From: Phymorhynchus buccinoides
Lineage: Eukaryota; Mollusca; Gastropoda; Neogastropoda; Raphitomidae
DNA length: 64,000 bases
Direction of reading: 5' to 3'
Assembly: GCA_017654935.2 (NCBI GenBank)
Contig: CM065690.1
Coordinates: 15,916,995-15,980,994, forward strand
The notes beneath the pieces are model-generated. The model did not search any database. It saw nothing but the letters and a program-made list of their open reading frames with translations, and was not told the origin of the DNA. This document shows, piece by piece, positions 24,816-41,479 of this stretch. The position numbers and the translations under genes were made by a program. Positions within the stretch are counted from its first letter, which is position 1. Each line of letters begins with the position of its first letter.

Positions 24816-24913
24816 TACCATCTTGCTTCGCCATGACTGGAGAAATTGTTAAGTGTTTTCCTCCCTTCCCTCACACTTCACATGTTATTGTTAATCTTGA
24901 TTTCCACGGAAGT
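24816..24913 (-). pseudogene. Duplicate of the gene 2 start exon
   Basis: This stretch repeats the layout of 24721-24600: acceptor TTTCAG, then ACTTCCGTGGAAA, a C/T-rich leader, and ATGGCGAAGCAAGATG followed by GT. It has its own start codon (24834) for MAKQDG but no N-terminal domain. It may be an alternative leader exon or a decayed copy. Confidence 0.6.
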
Positions 24914-25234
24914 CTGAAAGTGAAAAGCACAAACATATTTTATAACAAAAATCATACAGTGTACCTAATTCACACACTTCACAATTCACAATATTTATTC
25001 ATCCAATAAAATGGAAATGTGTGTGTGGTGGCACATAAAAGTTAAACAGTATGTAATAAAAGATCACAGTTCCAATATTAAAATATCAGATTCATGCAAA
25101 ACTCAAGCACACGCAGACAGCAAGCACCCCCGCTACACTCTCCCCCTCCCCCCTCATGCACATAGAGACAGACAGACAAACAGGCAAAGACTGGGGGAGA
25201 GTGGGATAGAGGGAAGGAGAGGGTGGGGAGAAAC

Positions 25235-28900
<3,666 letters not shown>

Positions 28901-29120
28901 AAGTCCTCACTACTAGTACTACCACTACTTCATTCATTTTTACTTTTCTTTTTGGTTTGCATCACTTAAATTACTCCTAGATCTTCCCCACTTTCTTAGT
29001 TTCTAATCTGCAAAGCCTCCTCATGTCTTCTTACAAGTACAACCTTCTTTCCTACATCCTCCTTCAGGCTTCAGCTTGCTGAAGATTCTGATATGTATAA
29101 AACTCACCCACCCTCCATCC

Positions 29121-29410
29121 TGTGGTGAGGGTCAAACTTTGACTCAAAGGGGAAATGCAGATGGCAGTTGTGTGTGTGATTAGCGCGTGAATGTGAGAAT
29201 GAGACGAGAGAGAGTGAGATGCGGGAGAGAGGAGTCGGTGTGTGTAAGAGTCGAGCGGGAACGAAGGACCGGGCAAGATGGGGACCAACAGGAGAGCAGA
29301 TTGACGAGGTGGGACGACGACGACGACGAGACGAGGTGAGAATACAAGTAGGTAAATAGAAGCGGGGTTGGGGTGGGAAGGTGGGGGGGAGGGTGCAAGT
29401 AAAGGATTCA
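29121..29410 (+). repeat. Left LTR
   Basis: 290 bp; holds the AGGAGTCGGTGTGTGTAAGA and GTGGGACGACGACGACG blocks shared with the right LTR. Confidence 0.75.
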
Positions 29411-29589
29411 CTAAAATGGCGTCGCTGACAAATCAGGGAGCGTAATATCATGGTATGCAGGAACTTAAGATTGCTTGCAACAGACTTTATTCAAGCCTAG
29501 TTTTAACATAGATTTGGGGTTGTGTTTTGGGGGTGATATGGAGTAGCAGAGGGAGGGGAGGGTCTGGATTGGGAAAGAGGAAGGACGGA

Positions 29590-29795
29590 GGTGGGAGGAT
29601 TGGAGGATCAGATGGAGTGAGAGGAGGAAGGATGAATGGGGGATTGTGGAGGATCAGATGGAGTGAAGGGAGGAAGGATGGGTCGGAGATGGAGTGAGGG
29701 AAGGACGGGTCAGGGATTGTGGAGGATCAGATGGAGTGAGGAGAGGAAGGATGGGTCAGGGATTGTGGAGGATCAGATGGAGTGAGGGGTGGAAA
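29590..29795 (+). repeat. Minisatellite inside the LTR element
   Basis: TGGAGGATCAGATGGAGTGA and GGAAGGATGGGTCAGGGATT alternate about five times. Confidence 0.8.
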
Positions 29796-30845
29796 GTCGG
29801 AATTGGGATGATGGAAGGAGGGAAGGGTGTAATTTGAAGTTTTCAAAAGTTGATGTTTATAATTATTAAATTTGATTGTTGATGTTCTTGTTAAAAAGTT
29901 TGTTCGGAAATTTTCCTTTTGTACTTTAACTTGTAATATAAGGGGATAATTGGGTTTCATTAATATTAGTGTGGATTCCTTTGTATAGGGGTCCACAACT
30001 TGAAGATGGGTAATTAAGGGAATCCTTTAGAGTTCCCTTGGGTTAGTTTTTGTGTAGGTACTAGTATTATTTAGAAGGGTAGGGTAAAATATTTTGAGGT
30101 GTTATTAAGGTGGATTCCTTTATAAAGGGGTCCACAACTTGTAGATGGGGGGCTTGAGGGAATCCTTTGTAGAGGGTTTCCTCAGGTGGATTTTACTTGT
30201 AGTTTGGGTAGCTATAATTTGGAAGGGACATTATGCCATTTATGGGGTTATGTAGGGGACTGATGCAGGGTGTTATAGAATGGGGAGTCTTTGTGTTACA
30301 TACATGTATGATGCTTTGAAGTTTATGTTGAGTTGTTTGCTTTTAATTTTTTTATGTTACTTGATGTTATTTACATTTGATGGTAACTGGTTTCAAAGAA
30401 GAGTACCCGGAATGAGTGTGGAACTGGAAGAGAGAAGAGGAGGAGAGAGGGAAGGACAGAAAACAGAGGAAAGAAAAAAAAGAACGAGTGAGCCTGGGAA
30501 GGAGGAAAAGGGGGAGGGGAACCAAAAAATATGGAAGGGGAGTGAGAAGGGAGGAAAGTTGGTTTGTTTTTGTATCAAGTTTTTGGTTTGGAATCGGTGG
30601 CTGAAAGACTATTTGAAGGAAAAAGTTGGCGTTTTTTTTGTTTTTTAATGAACTTGTTGGAGTTTTTTAGTTGCAAGTTGAGTTGATGTTGATTAATGTT
30701 TAGCCAGCTACAGAAATTGAGTTTAATGGCTGTTCAGAAATGTAATGTTTTTGTGGTAAAAATGCAGGGTGCAACTGCAACAGAAAGTTTAGGTTAATAC
30801 ATTATTTGGACAGGAGGGGGGACTTCAAAAGTTAAGGGGGGAGAG

Positions 30846-31126
30846 TGTGGCGAGGGTCAAAGGGGAAATGTAGATGGCAGTTGTGTGTGATTAGCGCGTG
30901 AAATGTGAGAATGAAACGAGAGAGAGTGAGACGCAGGAGAGAGGAGTCGGTGTGTGTAAGAGTCGAGCGGGAACGACGGACCGGGCGATGGGGACCAACA
31001 GGAGAGCAGAGTGACGAGGTGGGACGACGACGACGAGACGAGGTGAGGATGTAGGGGTAGGTAAATAGAAGCGGGGTTGGGGTGGGAAGGTGGGGGGGGG
31101 GGGGGGGGGTGCGAGTAAGGGATTCA
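30846..31126 (+). repeat. Right LTR
   Basis: 281 bp; differs from the left LTR by small indels, one lost CGA unit and a longer poly-G run. Confidence 0.75.
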
Positions 31127-31266
31127 CTAAATAAGTAAATCCCCCCCCAAAAAAAAAACACCCCCAAAAAGTGCAGCAGATTCTTTTACCAAATTTTCAA
31201 CCTGATGAAGTTGGCTGCCTGGGGCGAAGAAGAAGAAGAAATCGACGATTTGATTCAATGATTGCC

Positions 31267-32050
31267 TGTCGCAGTCAAAATAGTCGCTCGTTCAAATAAT
31301 TTGCCCGCTACTATGAGAGTGTGTATTTGCGATAGGAAGTGCTTATCCCCACGACAGTCGTGCCCATAAGCTTTTCCTTCCGTTTTCCTTATTCCCACGA
31401 CTGTCGTGCCGATAATGGAAAGGGGCTGTGGACATTATGGGCACGACCGTTTGCGCGTGGGCAAAAGACTTTTCTATTTTAAGCTTCGTTTTTCACCGGA
31501 AATGGAAAGTAGCGGCTCTGTAGCCTGCATTCTATAGAGCCACTGGCGGCTATTTAGCCACGGCCTTTGAAAAACTGGGCAAAGGACAAAAACGGCAAGA
31601 AAATAGGCCTACCGGAAATGAAATAATAACGGAAGCCAAAAAAAAAAAAAAAAAAATGGCGTGCAGGTATTAAACGTCTTTCGTGGCGATAAGGTTTTTC
31701 ACCAGTTTTCATTATCCCCACGACTGTCGTGGCCATAAGGTTTTCATTATCCCAACGACTGTCGTGGCGATAAGGTTTTTCACCCGTTTTCATTATCCCC
31801 ACGACTGTCGTGGCCATAAGGTTTTTCACTAGTTTTCATTATCCCCATGACTGTCGTGGCCATAAGGTCGACCTTTGCGATAACCACAAATTTAACTCTT
31901 TCTTTACTTGAACCATTTACCTAACCCTAACCCTATCCCTAACCCTAGAAAAAAGTGAAATGTGTGGTTCATGTCGCAAAATGTCGCAAATACACACTCT
32001 CATGGAGGGCGAATTATTTGAACGAGCGACTATTTTGGCTGCGACATTGC
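31267..32050. mobile_element. Long-TIR element with nested palindromic repeats, copy 1
   Basis: Inverted ends GTCGCAGTCAAAATAGTCGC through GAGTGTGTATTTGCGA at both sides. Inside is a stretch of ACGACTGTCGT palindromes (31345-31868) and short CCTAACCCTAACCC telomere-like units (31918-31948). The second copy, 55559-55786, lacks the palindromic insert. Confidence 0.8.
31345..31868. repeat. Clustered 15-bp palindromes CCACGACTGTCGTGG
   Basis: Seven or more copies of the palindrome or close variants, each usually inside ATTATCCCC...CCATAAGG, irregularly spaced. Confidence 0.85.
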
Positions 32051-32739
32051 CAATTGTGAATCACCGTGAATGGACCATTGAATGGTCGCTGAGCACATTT
32101 TCAAGATTTTGATTTTGACCTCACCGGAAGTTAATAAATGAACGAAAATGAAAGCAATTTTCTCATGTTAAATGCATTTTCAGTAATTGCTGCATAACAA
32201 AGAACATCCTTACCATTAAAGAAACAAGCACGCTAATGTTGGATAGCGTCTCTTTGCACTGCATATCGATGTCAGAACTGCGGGTACTTGTTTATGCCGC
32301 CATATTTGATCGATGGATAGATAACTGCCTCATTTTCATAAAGGCAAGAGTTGTCGCTCTTTCTACCTGCAAGGTTTCTGTCCGTATCCGTGTGTGTGTG
32401 TGTGTGTGTGCGCGCGCGGGCGCGCGTAGCGCGTGTGTGAGAGAGAGAGGGGGGTGTTCTCTGTCATAACTTACTGAAACAATCGTAAAAATGGTTGCAG
32501 AATTGTCCCTGATACCCCTGCAAAAATGCCTGTTATGCCAGTTTAAGATCCAAGCATATCTTAAAATAAAAGAACACAGAAAATAAAATAAAAGAACACA
32601 GGAAAAATAAACGAGATTGCAAGCACAATGTTACTGGCACATGCAACAAACTAACAAACAAGTGTGAAGTGACATTATTTTAGAATTTACATGAGACGCA
32701 ACAAAACAACTGAGTATTTCGGGGAATTCTCCTTTGTCA

Positions 32740-32953
<214 letters not shown>

Positions 32954-33614
32954 AAAACAATGCTTCCCCTCTATTAATCCAAAATGCGGTTTTGCTATGT
33001 GTGTTTGTTGTTTTTTGTGTTTTTTGTGTGGGGGGGGTCTTTCTTTTTTTCTTTTTTGTATGTTTCGCCGAAATATCCAGTTGTTTGTGTTGTGTTTCGT
33101 GTCATAAAAAAACGTTACTTCACTGACTTGTGTACTTTGTTGTATGTTAAAGCATATTTTATAAAGCAGACTTTTGTTCCCTCTTTCTCTTAATCTGCTC
33201 AGCTCTCTCTTTCTTAAAAAACAAATTCAAAGAGTACATTTATATGACTTGCCAATTTATAAACATTGGTTAACCTTACAAGATTGCAGTGTCTTCCTGG
33301 CGCGGCAGCGTGTGCATGTGTATGCGTGTGCATACGACCTCCGACAGACTGGCAGACAAAATGGCACATGGAATTCCATCCTGACAAGTGCCAGTCCATC
33401 CAGTTCACAAGAAACCCCACAGTGAACCAGTACAACCTTCATGGCCACACCCTCTCTAACACCGAGGAGATAAAGTACCTAGGAGTCACCATCTCCAATG
33501 ATCTGCGATGGGACTCCAACATCGTCAATGGAGCCAACAAAACTCTGGGCTTTATTAGAAGAACTGTGAAGGTCTGGAGTATTAAAATCAAAGAAAGGGC
33601 CTTCCTAGTAATTA

Positions 33615-33828
33615 GGGGAAGACGGGGTAAAAAGCGCATGGGCGGGTAAGAAGCCCACCCCAATTATCTCATGAAATGAAGCAAATTTCAGTCTCATTTT
33701 GCCCATGAGACAAGCGTTAATGTCTAGCATTCGTCTCATGGGCAAATGTGACTGAAATTTTCTTTATTTCATGAGATAATTGGGGTGGGCTTCTTACCCG
33801 CCCATGAGCTTTTTACCCCGTCTTCCCC
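33615..33828. mobile_element. GGGGAAGACGGGG MITE, copy 1
   Basis: Palindromic, ends GGGGAAGACGGGGTAAAA, flanked by TA on both sides (33613-33614, 33829-33830). It interrupts the LINE reading frame. Confidence 0.88.
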
Positions 33829-34162
33829 TACGACCAACACTAGAGTATGCAAGTAGTGTGTGGGACCCCTACACCAGCAAAAACATCAAGAAAATAGAAG
33901 CTGTACAGAGGAGGGGGGCGCGCTGGGTCGTCACCAACCATCACCGCCAGACGTCCAGCGTAGACTCCGTATATGAGCAGCTGAACTGGTCCCCGCTATC
34001 AGAATGGAAGAAGAAAGGCACGGCTCACCAACTTCTTCAAGTTTTATCATAGAGAATTGGCGATCCGGCAACTCCTCCAGAAAGCCAGCCCCCAGCCCTC
34101 CAACAAGATCTACTCGTTTCCTGCATGCTGAGGCGTACCAACTGCCAGCATGCAGGACTCTA

Positions 34163-34349
34163 GGGGAAGATGGGGTAAAAAGCCCCACCCCAATTATCTC
34201 ATGAAATAAAGAAAATTTCAGTCAAATTTGCCCATGAGACGAATGCTAGACATTAACGCTCGTCTCATGGGCCAAATGAGACTGAAATTTTCATTTCATG
34301 AGATAATTGGGGTGGGCTTCTTACCCGCCCATGCGCTTTTTACCCCGTC
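34163..34349. mobile_element. GGGGAAGACGGGG MITE, copy 2 (right end cut)
   Basis: Left end and TA intact; the right end stops at ACCCCGTC. It lies in the same LINE, 330 bp from copy 1. Confidence 0.8.
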
Positions 34350-34620
34350 AGCAATCCTTCTTCCCTCGGACCATTGCCGAGTAGAACCTGCTCCCGTCTG
34401 TGGCAGTGTCATCAGCCACGGTGGGAGCCTTCAAAAGCCAGATCTCCCCCCCCCCCCACCCCCCTTCCCTTCTTCCTCATCTCCTTACCCCCCCCACCCC
34501 CCCCCCCATCCAAGCCAAGACTTTAAACCAGAAGCCTAACCCGAGCGCAGAAACCTTTTTCCAAGTTAATCTTCAGTAGCCTACGATGAAGGTGGAAGAT
34601 CAAACGAACAAGATGCGTGG

Positions 34621-35085
34621 GCGCCGCTGTAGCTCAGTTGGTAAGTTCGAGTCGCTAGCTCGTAATCCGTCAGGTCTGTGAGTGCGCGGGTTCGAACCCA
34701 GCTCGGTTCACAGTGGTGTCAGTGTCCTTGGGAAAGGCACTTTACTCCTATTTTCCTCACTCCACCCAGATGTAAATGGGTACCTGACGTCAGTGGGGGG
34801 GAAAAGTCCTTCGGATGAGACTGTTAAAAAAACCGAGGTCCCGTGTGCGAACGCATGCACAAGATCTTGCGCACACATTAATGCCCATCCCACTATTCGG
34901 TTCAGTACGAGTAGGCCGTGTGTGCCAGTGGGATGGATTACACGAATTCACATAGCACGCATCATGTGCATCAGCTTTTCCAGTCCTGAGTTCAGGAGCG
35001 GGCTCCTGAACTACTTTTACCCATGAGGGGGCGCGGCATGTCATATCTCTGCATCTCAACATTGTTTCCAGATAATAAAGGTGTT
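34621..35085 (+). mobile_element. tRNA-derived SINE
   Basis: Pol III A box TAGCTCAGTTGG (34630) and B box GGTTCGAACCC (34689). Then comes a conserved-type central block CCTTGGGAAAGGCACTTTAC and TCCACCCAGATGTAAATGGG, and an AT-rich tail. This order is that of tRNA-headed SINEs with a conserved central domain. Confidence 0.8.
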
Positions 35086-35364
35086 TTTTTATTCTAAAGA
35101 TTTATTTTATTTTATTATTTAAACCTGTTTCCTTAAAAGTATTACTGTATGTGTTTATATATTAGCTAGATTTAAACCTGTTTCCTTAAAAGTATTACTG
35201 TAGGCCTATGTGTTTATATACTGATTAGTGGGTGCACGTTTAACTTGTTTGTATATCCAAGTTTGTGCGTGTCTATCAGTTTGTGTATTTGTGTGGTGGT
35301 GGTGATCTTCTTCTTCTTTCTCTTCCCAACCACCATCATCAAGTTGATGGTTAATATGTAGTAG

Positions 35365-35495
<131 letters not shown>

Positions 35496-35959
35496 CATGT
35501 GTGCGCGCGCGTGTGTGCGTGCATGACTGCGTTTTAAGAAAATCGTGTTAGCTTCATTTAAGATTAAGCAACTTCTACGGTGAAGGAAATCTAATTTGTC
35601 AGAATCATGTAACAATCTGTGAAATCCAAACAAAGCGTCTTCTTTCTTTTTTTCAAAGAAAGAAATAGGAAACTCGGGGAGATATTTACAAGTCTGTGGT
35701 AGGCCTATGCATCAGAAGGCAACAGGATCAACACTGCCTCTGCAGTTTTAGCAAGAAATTCTAGAAAGAATTTTTCAAGCATTTGGTTTAAATGATTTTA
35801 TTTCTCAAAGTCACAAGTGAAAATCAACAATGATCATTAGATAGGGCAACAAGAAAACTTATATAAAGCCCTATCTTAAAGAAAAAAAGTGCACAGACAA
35901 TAATAGTGACGGACGGCTAAGCCGAGTAATGAAGCGCTATCTTAATTTTGAAATATGTA

Positions 35960-36112
35960 GGGGAAGACGGGGTAAAAAGCGCAATTTGCCCATGAGACGA
36001 ATAACGTTAACGCTCGTCTCATGGGCAAAATGAGGCTGAAATTTGCTTCATTTCATGAGATAATTGGGGTGGGCTTCTTACCCGCCCATGCGCTTTTTAC
36101 CCCGTCTTCCCC
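35960..36112. mobile_element. GGGGAAGACGGGG MITE, copy 3
   Basis: 153 bp, TA on both sides, internal deletion relative to copy 1. Confidence 0.88.
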
Positions 36113-36959
36113 TATTCAAGCATTTTGTTTTTTACACAGGCTTTTCCATTCCTTAAAAGTGCTATGCAGCAGTTAGTGTGTGTGTACATGCATGCACGCT
36201 ATCCAAGGAGTATGTTAGGTGCTGTAGCTCACTTTCAGACAAAAGATCTCATCCTCCACAGCATTGTACTTCTGGTGCAGAAGAGTTCAGTTCTTGCAGG
36301 GTCTTGCGGTTTCTCTAGATAACGGTCGCCGCGCGAATAACGCTTACGGCAAACGGGGCCTTTAGAACACGTTTGCGGAAGAATATTACAAGCTCTTGTC
36401 TGATTGGTCAATTTTTTATTTTTTTAAGCAAACTTTAATGGACCAATCGACAACAAGAAATGTATTCACTCCATGCTAGACACGTGATAGTTCGCCATGA
36501 GATACTTTCGGAGTAGGCACAAAACGTCGTTGGCAAACGTCGGCGAAAGAGGTGTTTCTTAGTACCGTTTTTGCCGATTTGCGCTCACGCTACGTAACGT
36601 TAGCCCTTGTGAAACGGCCCCCTGGCAACCCTCGATTTATGGTATGAAGCTCTCTGTGCACAGTAATGTTCTGTACTGCAAATCACATCATCATGAGTGC
36701 AACTACATAACTTGAAATGAAAAAACCCTGAAAGGCCGGGGTCTAGAGCCAGTAGAGGTAACGTCCCCCCTGCAGCTGAATTTTTTTTTATTTTATGAAA
36801 GTATTTTAGTTGGCTTTTTCCACAATTTATACAAATCCTAATTTTAAAGTGTTTGAAAAATACACAAAGGTATCGTTTGACAAATGTAAAAAACAGGAAA
36901 TTCCTTTTCTGGTAAAATTAAAAAACAGGAAATCCTTGTATAGCAGAAAAAGTTGCACC

Positions 36960-37215
36960 CATGTATTATGTACATGCATGCTAGTCTGTCGTTTCCGACA
37001 ATGACTGCCAGAAAGCAGAGGAGGCAGATACTATTCTGGCGTGCTGGGCGAGAATTTGTTTAGAGTGGAGATGCGTTGCCCAGGGTACATCCCCACTCTC
37101 TCGGCCAAAGGGATTTGAGGACACAGCTGGCGTTGAGGAAGGTGCCCAAAGGCCATAGTCGTGAGTCAGTCTTCCACAAGAGACTAAGCTGTACAATGAT
37201 TTTCCATTTCTGTAG
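36960..37215. repeat. Dispersed repeat with ACATCCCCACTCTCTC core
   Basis: The order ACATCCCCACTCTCTC, CCAAAGGCC/CCAACGGCC and GTACAATGATTTTC also occurs at 42890-43185. Confidence 0.6.
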
Positions 37216-38696
37216 AAAATCATCTATTGTACAGCTCTCATGTTACTGTTGGCCCCTACTACAGGCTAATGGGATCGAGCCCCTTATGGGAATTAAGGGG
37301 CTCCCCATAAAGCTGAAGATTATTTTTCACTTTTATTAGTAAAATCAGAGCATTTGGATACACTTTTCTTTCTTTTTTCAAACAGTAAAACAACCGTTAT
37401 TACTCCTTCCAGCAAAATTGCTCGTTTGCTCGTCATTAAAGCATTTTCAACCATGCGATTTCAGGATTTCCTGAAAAAACAACAAAAGACAAAATCATGA
37501 TTCCTGCTTTCCCTGATGGGTGCTTTCATCCATGTGGATATTTAGTTGATAAAATCAAAATATAAAACTTAATTTAAAATACTATCACAAACTTTTGAAT
37601 GACCCCTCAAGCATCCATTCTTTGAAGAAAGGTCATATTCCAAGCATAATCATGCAGCGTATTGCTGTTCTCTATGTGTGCATTTGTGTATTTTCGTGAC
37701 ATAAGTGTGCCAGTCGTTCAAATCCGACCATGACTTTTAGATAGAAAAGGAGGCGACTGAGCTTCTTTTGTACCAAACAATGTGTTCAACAGGCGAAACT
37801 TTGAATGGAAAGATTGCAATTTTCCATTAGTATCCTCAATTTTATAAGCATTCTTTCTGTTAGTTAGATTACTCATTGGGACATTATTATTAAAATCTAA
37901 AGCGTAGTTTTGCTGTTTGATGTTGTGTTTTTGCAGCTAGTAATTCATGTGTAATTTTTATTTTGAATTTGCTTTGAAAGGAAACTATAGCAAGAAAAAA
38001 CATGGCAGCTCCAATTGGAAAAAAATTATTATGATTCAAGGTTGGCTCCCCGGAAGTGACGTCAGGAAGGGGATCCACAGCAGCTCAGTGGTATTGCTAG
38101 ACCAGACCAAGGGAAGTAAGTTAGTCTTGTGAAGACTAAGACTTTTGGTCTTTGGTAATTGGCATTAGCTCCAAATTGGAAGAGATAACTAATTCGTAGT
38201 GAAACGGTAAAATGATAGAATAGATTGTGTAATTTTTATTGACAGGTGTGTCAGTTAGGCTGGAAAATTTAAGAATGTCATATCCGGCGCCACAAGGGTG
38301 CGCATCATACCCGGATGTAAGGGGAGTCACTCCCTCTACTCCCTGCGGTATGCGTGCATGCCCTTGGGCTAGTTTCGTTTTAGCTATGTGCTAGGGTAAG
38401 GTTCCAGGTTGTTTTAGGCTAATGCTGTAGTTGTTTTGAGTGTTGGTACAGTATGATTAAATTAGATTGTGTACTTTTTATTTTGAATTTGCTTTGAAAG
38501 GAAACTATAAACTGCAAAGGCTCCAATTCCAAACTGTTTTGTTGCAGGTCAATGTGCAACCATTTGCTGCTGATATCAAACAAATTCTCTCAACATTCAG
38601 AATGTTGATAACAACCAAGACATTACAAATAAAACTCTGTTCTTTCTTCACCATCAACGACACAAAACAATCCACAAGTCATTTTTTTGGAAAAAG
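37216..38696. other. Intergenic stretch with a small duplication
   Basis: TTTGCTTTGAAAGGAAACTAT occurs at 37968 and 38488 in a shared block of about 40 bp. Nothing else recognised. Confidence 0.5.
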
Positions 38697-40633
38697 TTTA
38701 TTATCAATAAATCCTCGCACTACAAACATACATGATAAAAGAGATTACCTGATAATATCAAACTCAAACCATTCCTTCGTCTTTCACCCTTCATTCAATC
38801 TTTTTACCCACTCACGCCTTCAGATGTATATTAAAAAAAAGAAGAAATATCCACAACACAATCATATATCATTGGTGGCCAATGAAAACTTCCTACCCAC
38901 CCACACTAGATAAAGGGGTTGCAAATTTACATTGGTCAGCAATAAAATTGTACTGTATAATAATTATATGTCATACATTCAAAACAAAAAACTATCTAAA
39001 AAAACAAATTAGATCTTCTGTTCTCGTTTGTCAAAAACTAATATGCATTAAGAAATAATGAACAATGCAGCGTTCCAATATTTCTAGAGGACCGCTGAAA
39101 ATCAAAATCAAGCCCGTAAATTCACTTAAATTGAAAAAAAATTATGAAAAAAAGATTATCAATGAAACCACTGGCACAAACATACCTACACACATCTGTT
39201 TAACTGTTAACGAAAACCACAAAAGCATCAGTATCAAAACCAAAACAAAAAATATCCATGATCATGAATGATCGTTGCACATGTCACATTACTATACACT
39301 TTCCTTGGTGAAACGCACTCACTGAAAGAGCTACATTCCAAGTTAAAGCGCTTGTCAATGCACATATTGGGGAGAGTCTTTTCCTAACTCCTGCAACCTT
39401 TATCCAATAACCCTAAAACCCTTTTTCTTCAGTTTTTTGTCTGCATACATGAATATCAAGAGTAATATGAATCCATGAACACAATCTCTTTCCATGAAAA
39501 AAAAGCAAAAAAAAGCAGCAGCATCTACGAAAGCCATCTTCGATATCAGTAAAGGTGAGACACACAGAGAGAAGTGATATCACACGAAAACGATTAAAGG
39601 GAGTTAACAGGGTTATGGAGACAGTGAAAATTAGCATTGTCGTTTTTTGCATAATGCTGAGAGAAAAAATTCTACGGATTTACAGAAGCACAGAACACTG
39701 GAATGGTTTTGATTTTTTTTTTTTTTAAAGTAACTAGATTACAATTAAGCAACAGACAGACAGATCCTTGGAAGAAAAAAATACAGCAACAAAGACAGCA
39801 AGGGATTAAAGCTAAACAAAATACAAATCTTTCCATATTAGAAAACATCCTGAAGACTGCATATTTGGATTTAGCACACAAAAACAAAAAATAGTGATAT
39901 GGACCTTGATTTTTCAACAGTGCGAAAAAAGATGTTAACAACAAAATCTACAACAAAACTTTTTTTTCTATAAGCCTTTAAAGGACTAAATCATACAAGT
40001 TATCAGATTTACAGAACACAAAAAAACCTGGTACAATAAGATTTCAAAATTAGTAAGGCCATAGATCTTTTGACGGACAAAACATTTACCAAGATTTAGT
40101 CAACAAACAGATCTCAACAACATAACGGACCATCAGATCTTCAATTTCAGACCCTGTTTTTATCTTTTTTCACCTTCTTTTCTTGTTAATAGTGATTGTT
40201 TTCCACACTTTGATAAACAAACTGAAGGACGTCAACATGCATAAGTACTTAAAAATACACTGTAACCCAACAACTATTTGAAGTCTAGAGAAAGAAAAAA
40301 ACCACCTAACTACTCAAGGTAAAAAAAAAAAAGTGAAAAAAGTAGAAAACACTACAAACACACTAACGTGAAACAACAACAACAACAACAACCAATAACA
40401 AAAACATAAAAAAAGACACGAGCAAAGACGGAAGATTGGTGACGGGGCTAAGGCCACAGAGACATCGACAGCAGCTGAGTTGATGAAACTGCCGGTTGGT
40501 GAAAGACAAGGTGTTCTGAAACAAACAAAACAACCCCAACTTATAACATGTATGATGCATGGGTGCTCCTGGGAAATTAAAAAAATCCTGCAAACCCCGG
40601 CGGAGAGCAGGGACAGCGCCCCTCCTGGGGGTT

Positions 40634-40667
<34 letters not shown>

Positions 40668-41185
40668 ATGCCCCCTGGAAGCTGAAAGGAAACAACAGTT
40701 TCCAATGTAATTGACAGGCTCTCGTTGCACTTTCACTTCTGGTTGAACTTCATGACCTCTATAACCAGCAAAATGCATCTTCTCAAATTCTCATAACCCG
40801 GCGACGCCGGCTCCAGGCAATTAAAAAAAAAATCCTGAACTTCAGGACATCCTGAAAGCAGGAGCATCCATGATGATGTATGTCGTCACATCTTAGGTCA
40901 TTGCTTTACATACATGCCCTCTCTGCCAAAGACTAGTAACATCAGCTTTGCAATGTACGCTATATTTGAGAGACAAAGCTAGGAAAAAGAAACGCCCGAA
41001 GGTGCTGATGGGACCAAGAGATGCACCAGTCACACCTGCCCTATCAACACGAGAGCAGCCCTGCTCCAGCCCTGGAAGACCATGTGTTACTGGGGAGCGG
41101 GCACGCGTGGGACATTCCATTAAAGTATACAAGCTACTCCCAGCTTGGTGACCACAGGATACGATGATTGATATGAGTTCGGAAC

Positions 41186-41357
41186 ACCACCCAAAAGGCT
41201 TAATATGGTGATAAATCACTTCAAAAACACCACCCAAAAGGCTTAATATGGTGATAAATCACTTCAAAAACCCCACCCAAAAGGCTTAATATGGTGATAA
41301 ATCACTTCAAAAACCCCACCCAAAAGGCTTAATATGGTGATAAATCACTTCAAAAAT
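41186..41357. repeat. 43-bp minisatellite, four units
   Basis: CCAAAAGGCTTAATATGGTG and following bases recur at 41191, 41234, 41277 and 41320. A diverged single unit is at 42183-42230. Confidence 0.85.
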
Positions 41358-41479
41358 GCTATTCAACACAAAGGATAACACTCAATAAAAAGGCAAAACC
41401 TCTGACAAGAGAAGCCAATCCTCTGTCACAAATTCCTAATCCTCTGATCCTCATTTTTACGCATTCGACTGTAGAGGGG

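Larger units (their letters stand above)
29121..31126 (+). mobile_element. Non-autonomous LTR retrotransposon
   Basis: Direct repeats 29121-29410 and 30846-31126 begin TGTGG and end GGATTCA, so they have TG...CA ends. The left one is followed by TGGCGTCGCTGAC, which looks like a tRNA primer-binding site. The right one is preceded by a polypurine tract (AAGGGGGGAGAG). The 1.4-kb interior has no gag or pol frame, only a minisatellite and purine-rich DNA. No target duplication is obvious. The group (Ty3-like or other) cannot be told. Confidence 0.75.
33330..34540 (+). pseudogene. LINE ORF2 C-terminal fragment broken by two MITEs
   Basis: WHMEFHPDKCQSIQF and KYLGVTISNDLRWDSNI, then after a MITE RPTLEYASSVWDPYT and IEAVQRRGARWV. 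This is the order at the end of Jockey/CR1-like reverse transcriptases. A one-base frameshift remains even if the MITE is ignored. The RT catalytic motifs are missing. Confidence 0.8.

Noticed and set aside
31915..31950. Telomere end
   Set aside because: Only three or four TAACCC-like units, inside a mobile element with DNA on both sides; interstitial.
36340..36625. MITE with GGGGCC ends
   Set aside because: The two ends (GGGGCCTTTAGAACACG and its partner) match too poorly to call by eye.
40314..40778. 154-codon minus-strand frame with a proline run
   Set aside because: The proline run is translated poly-C/G; no homology or splice context.
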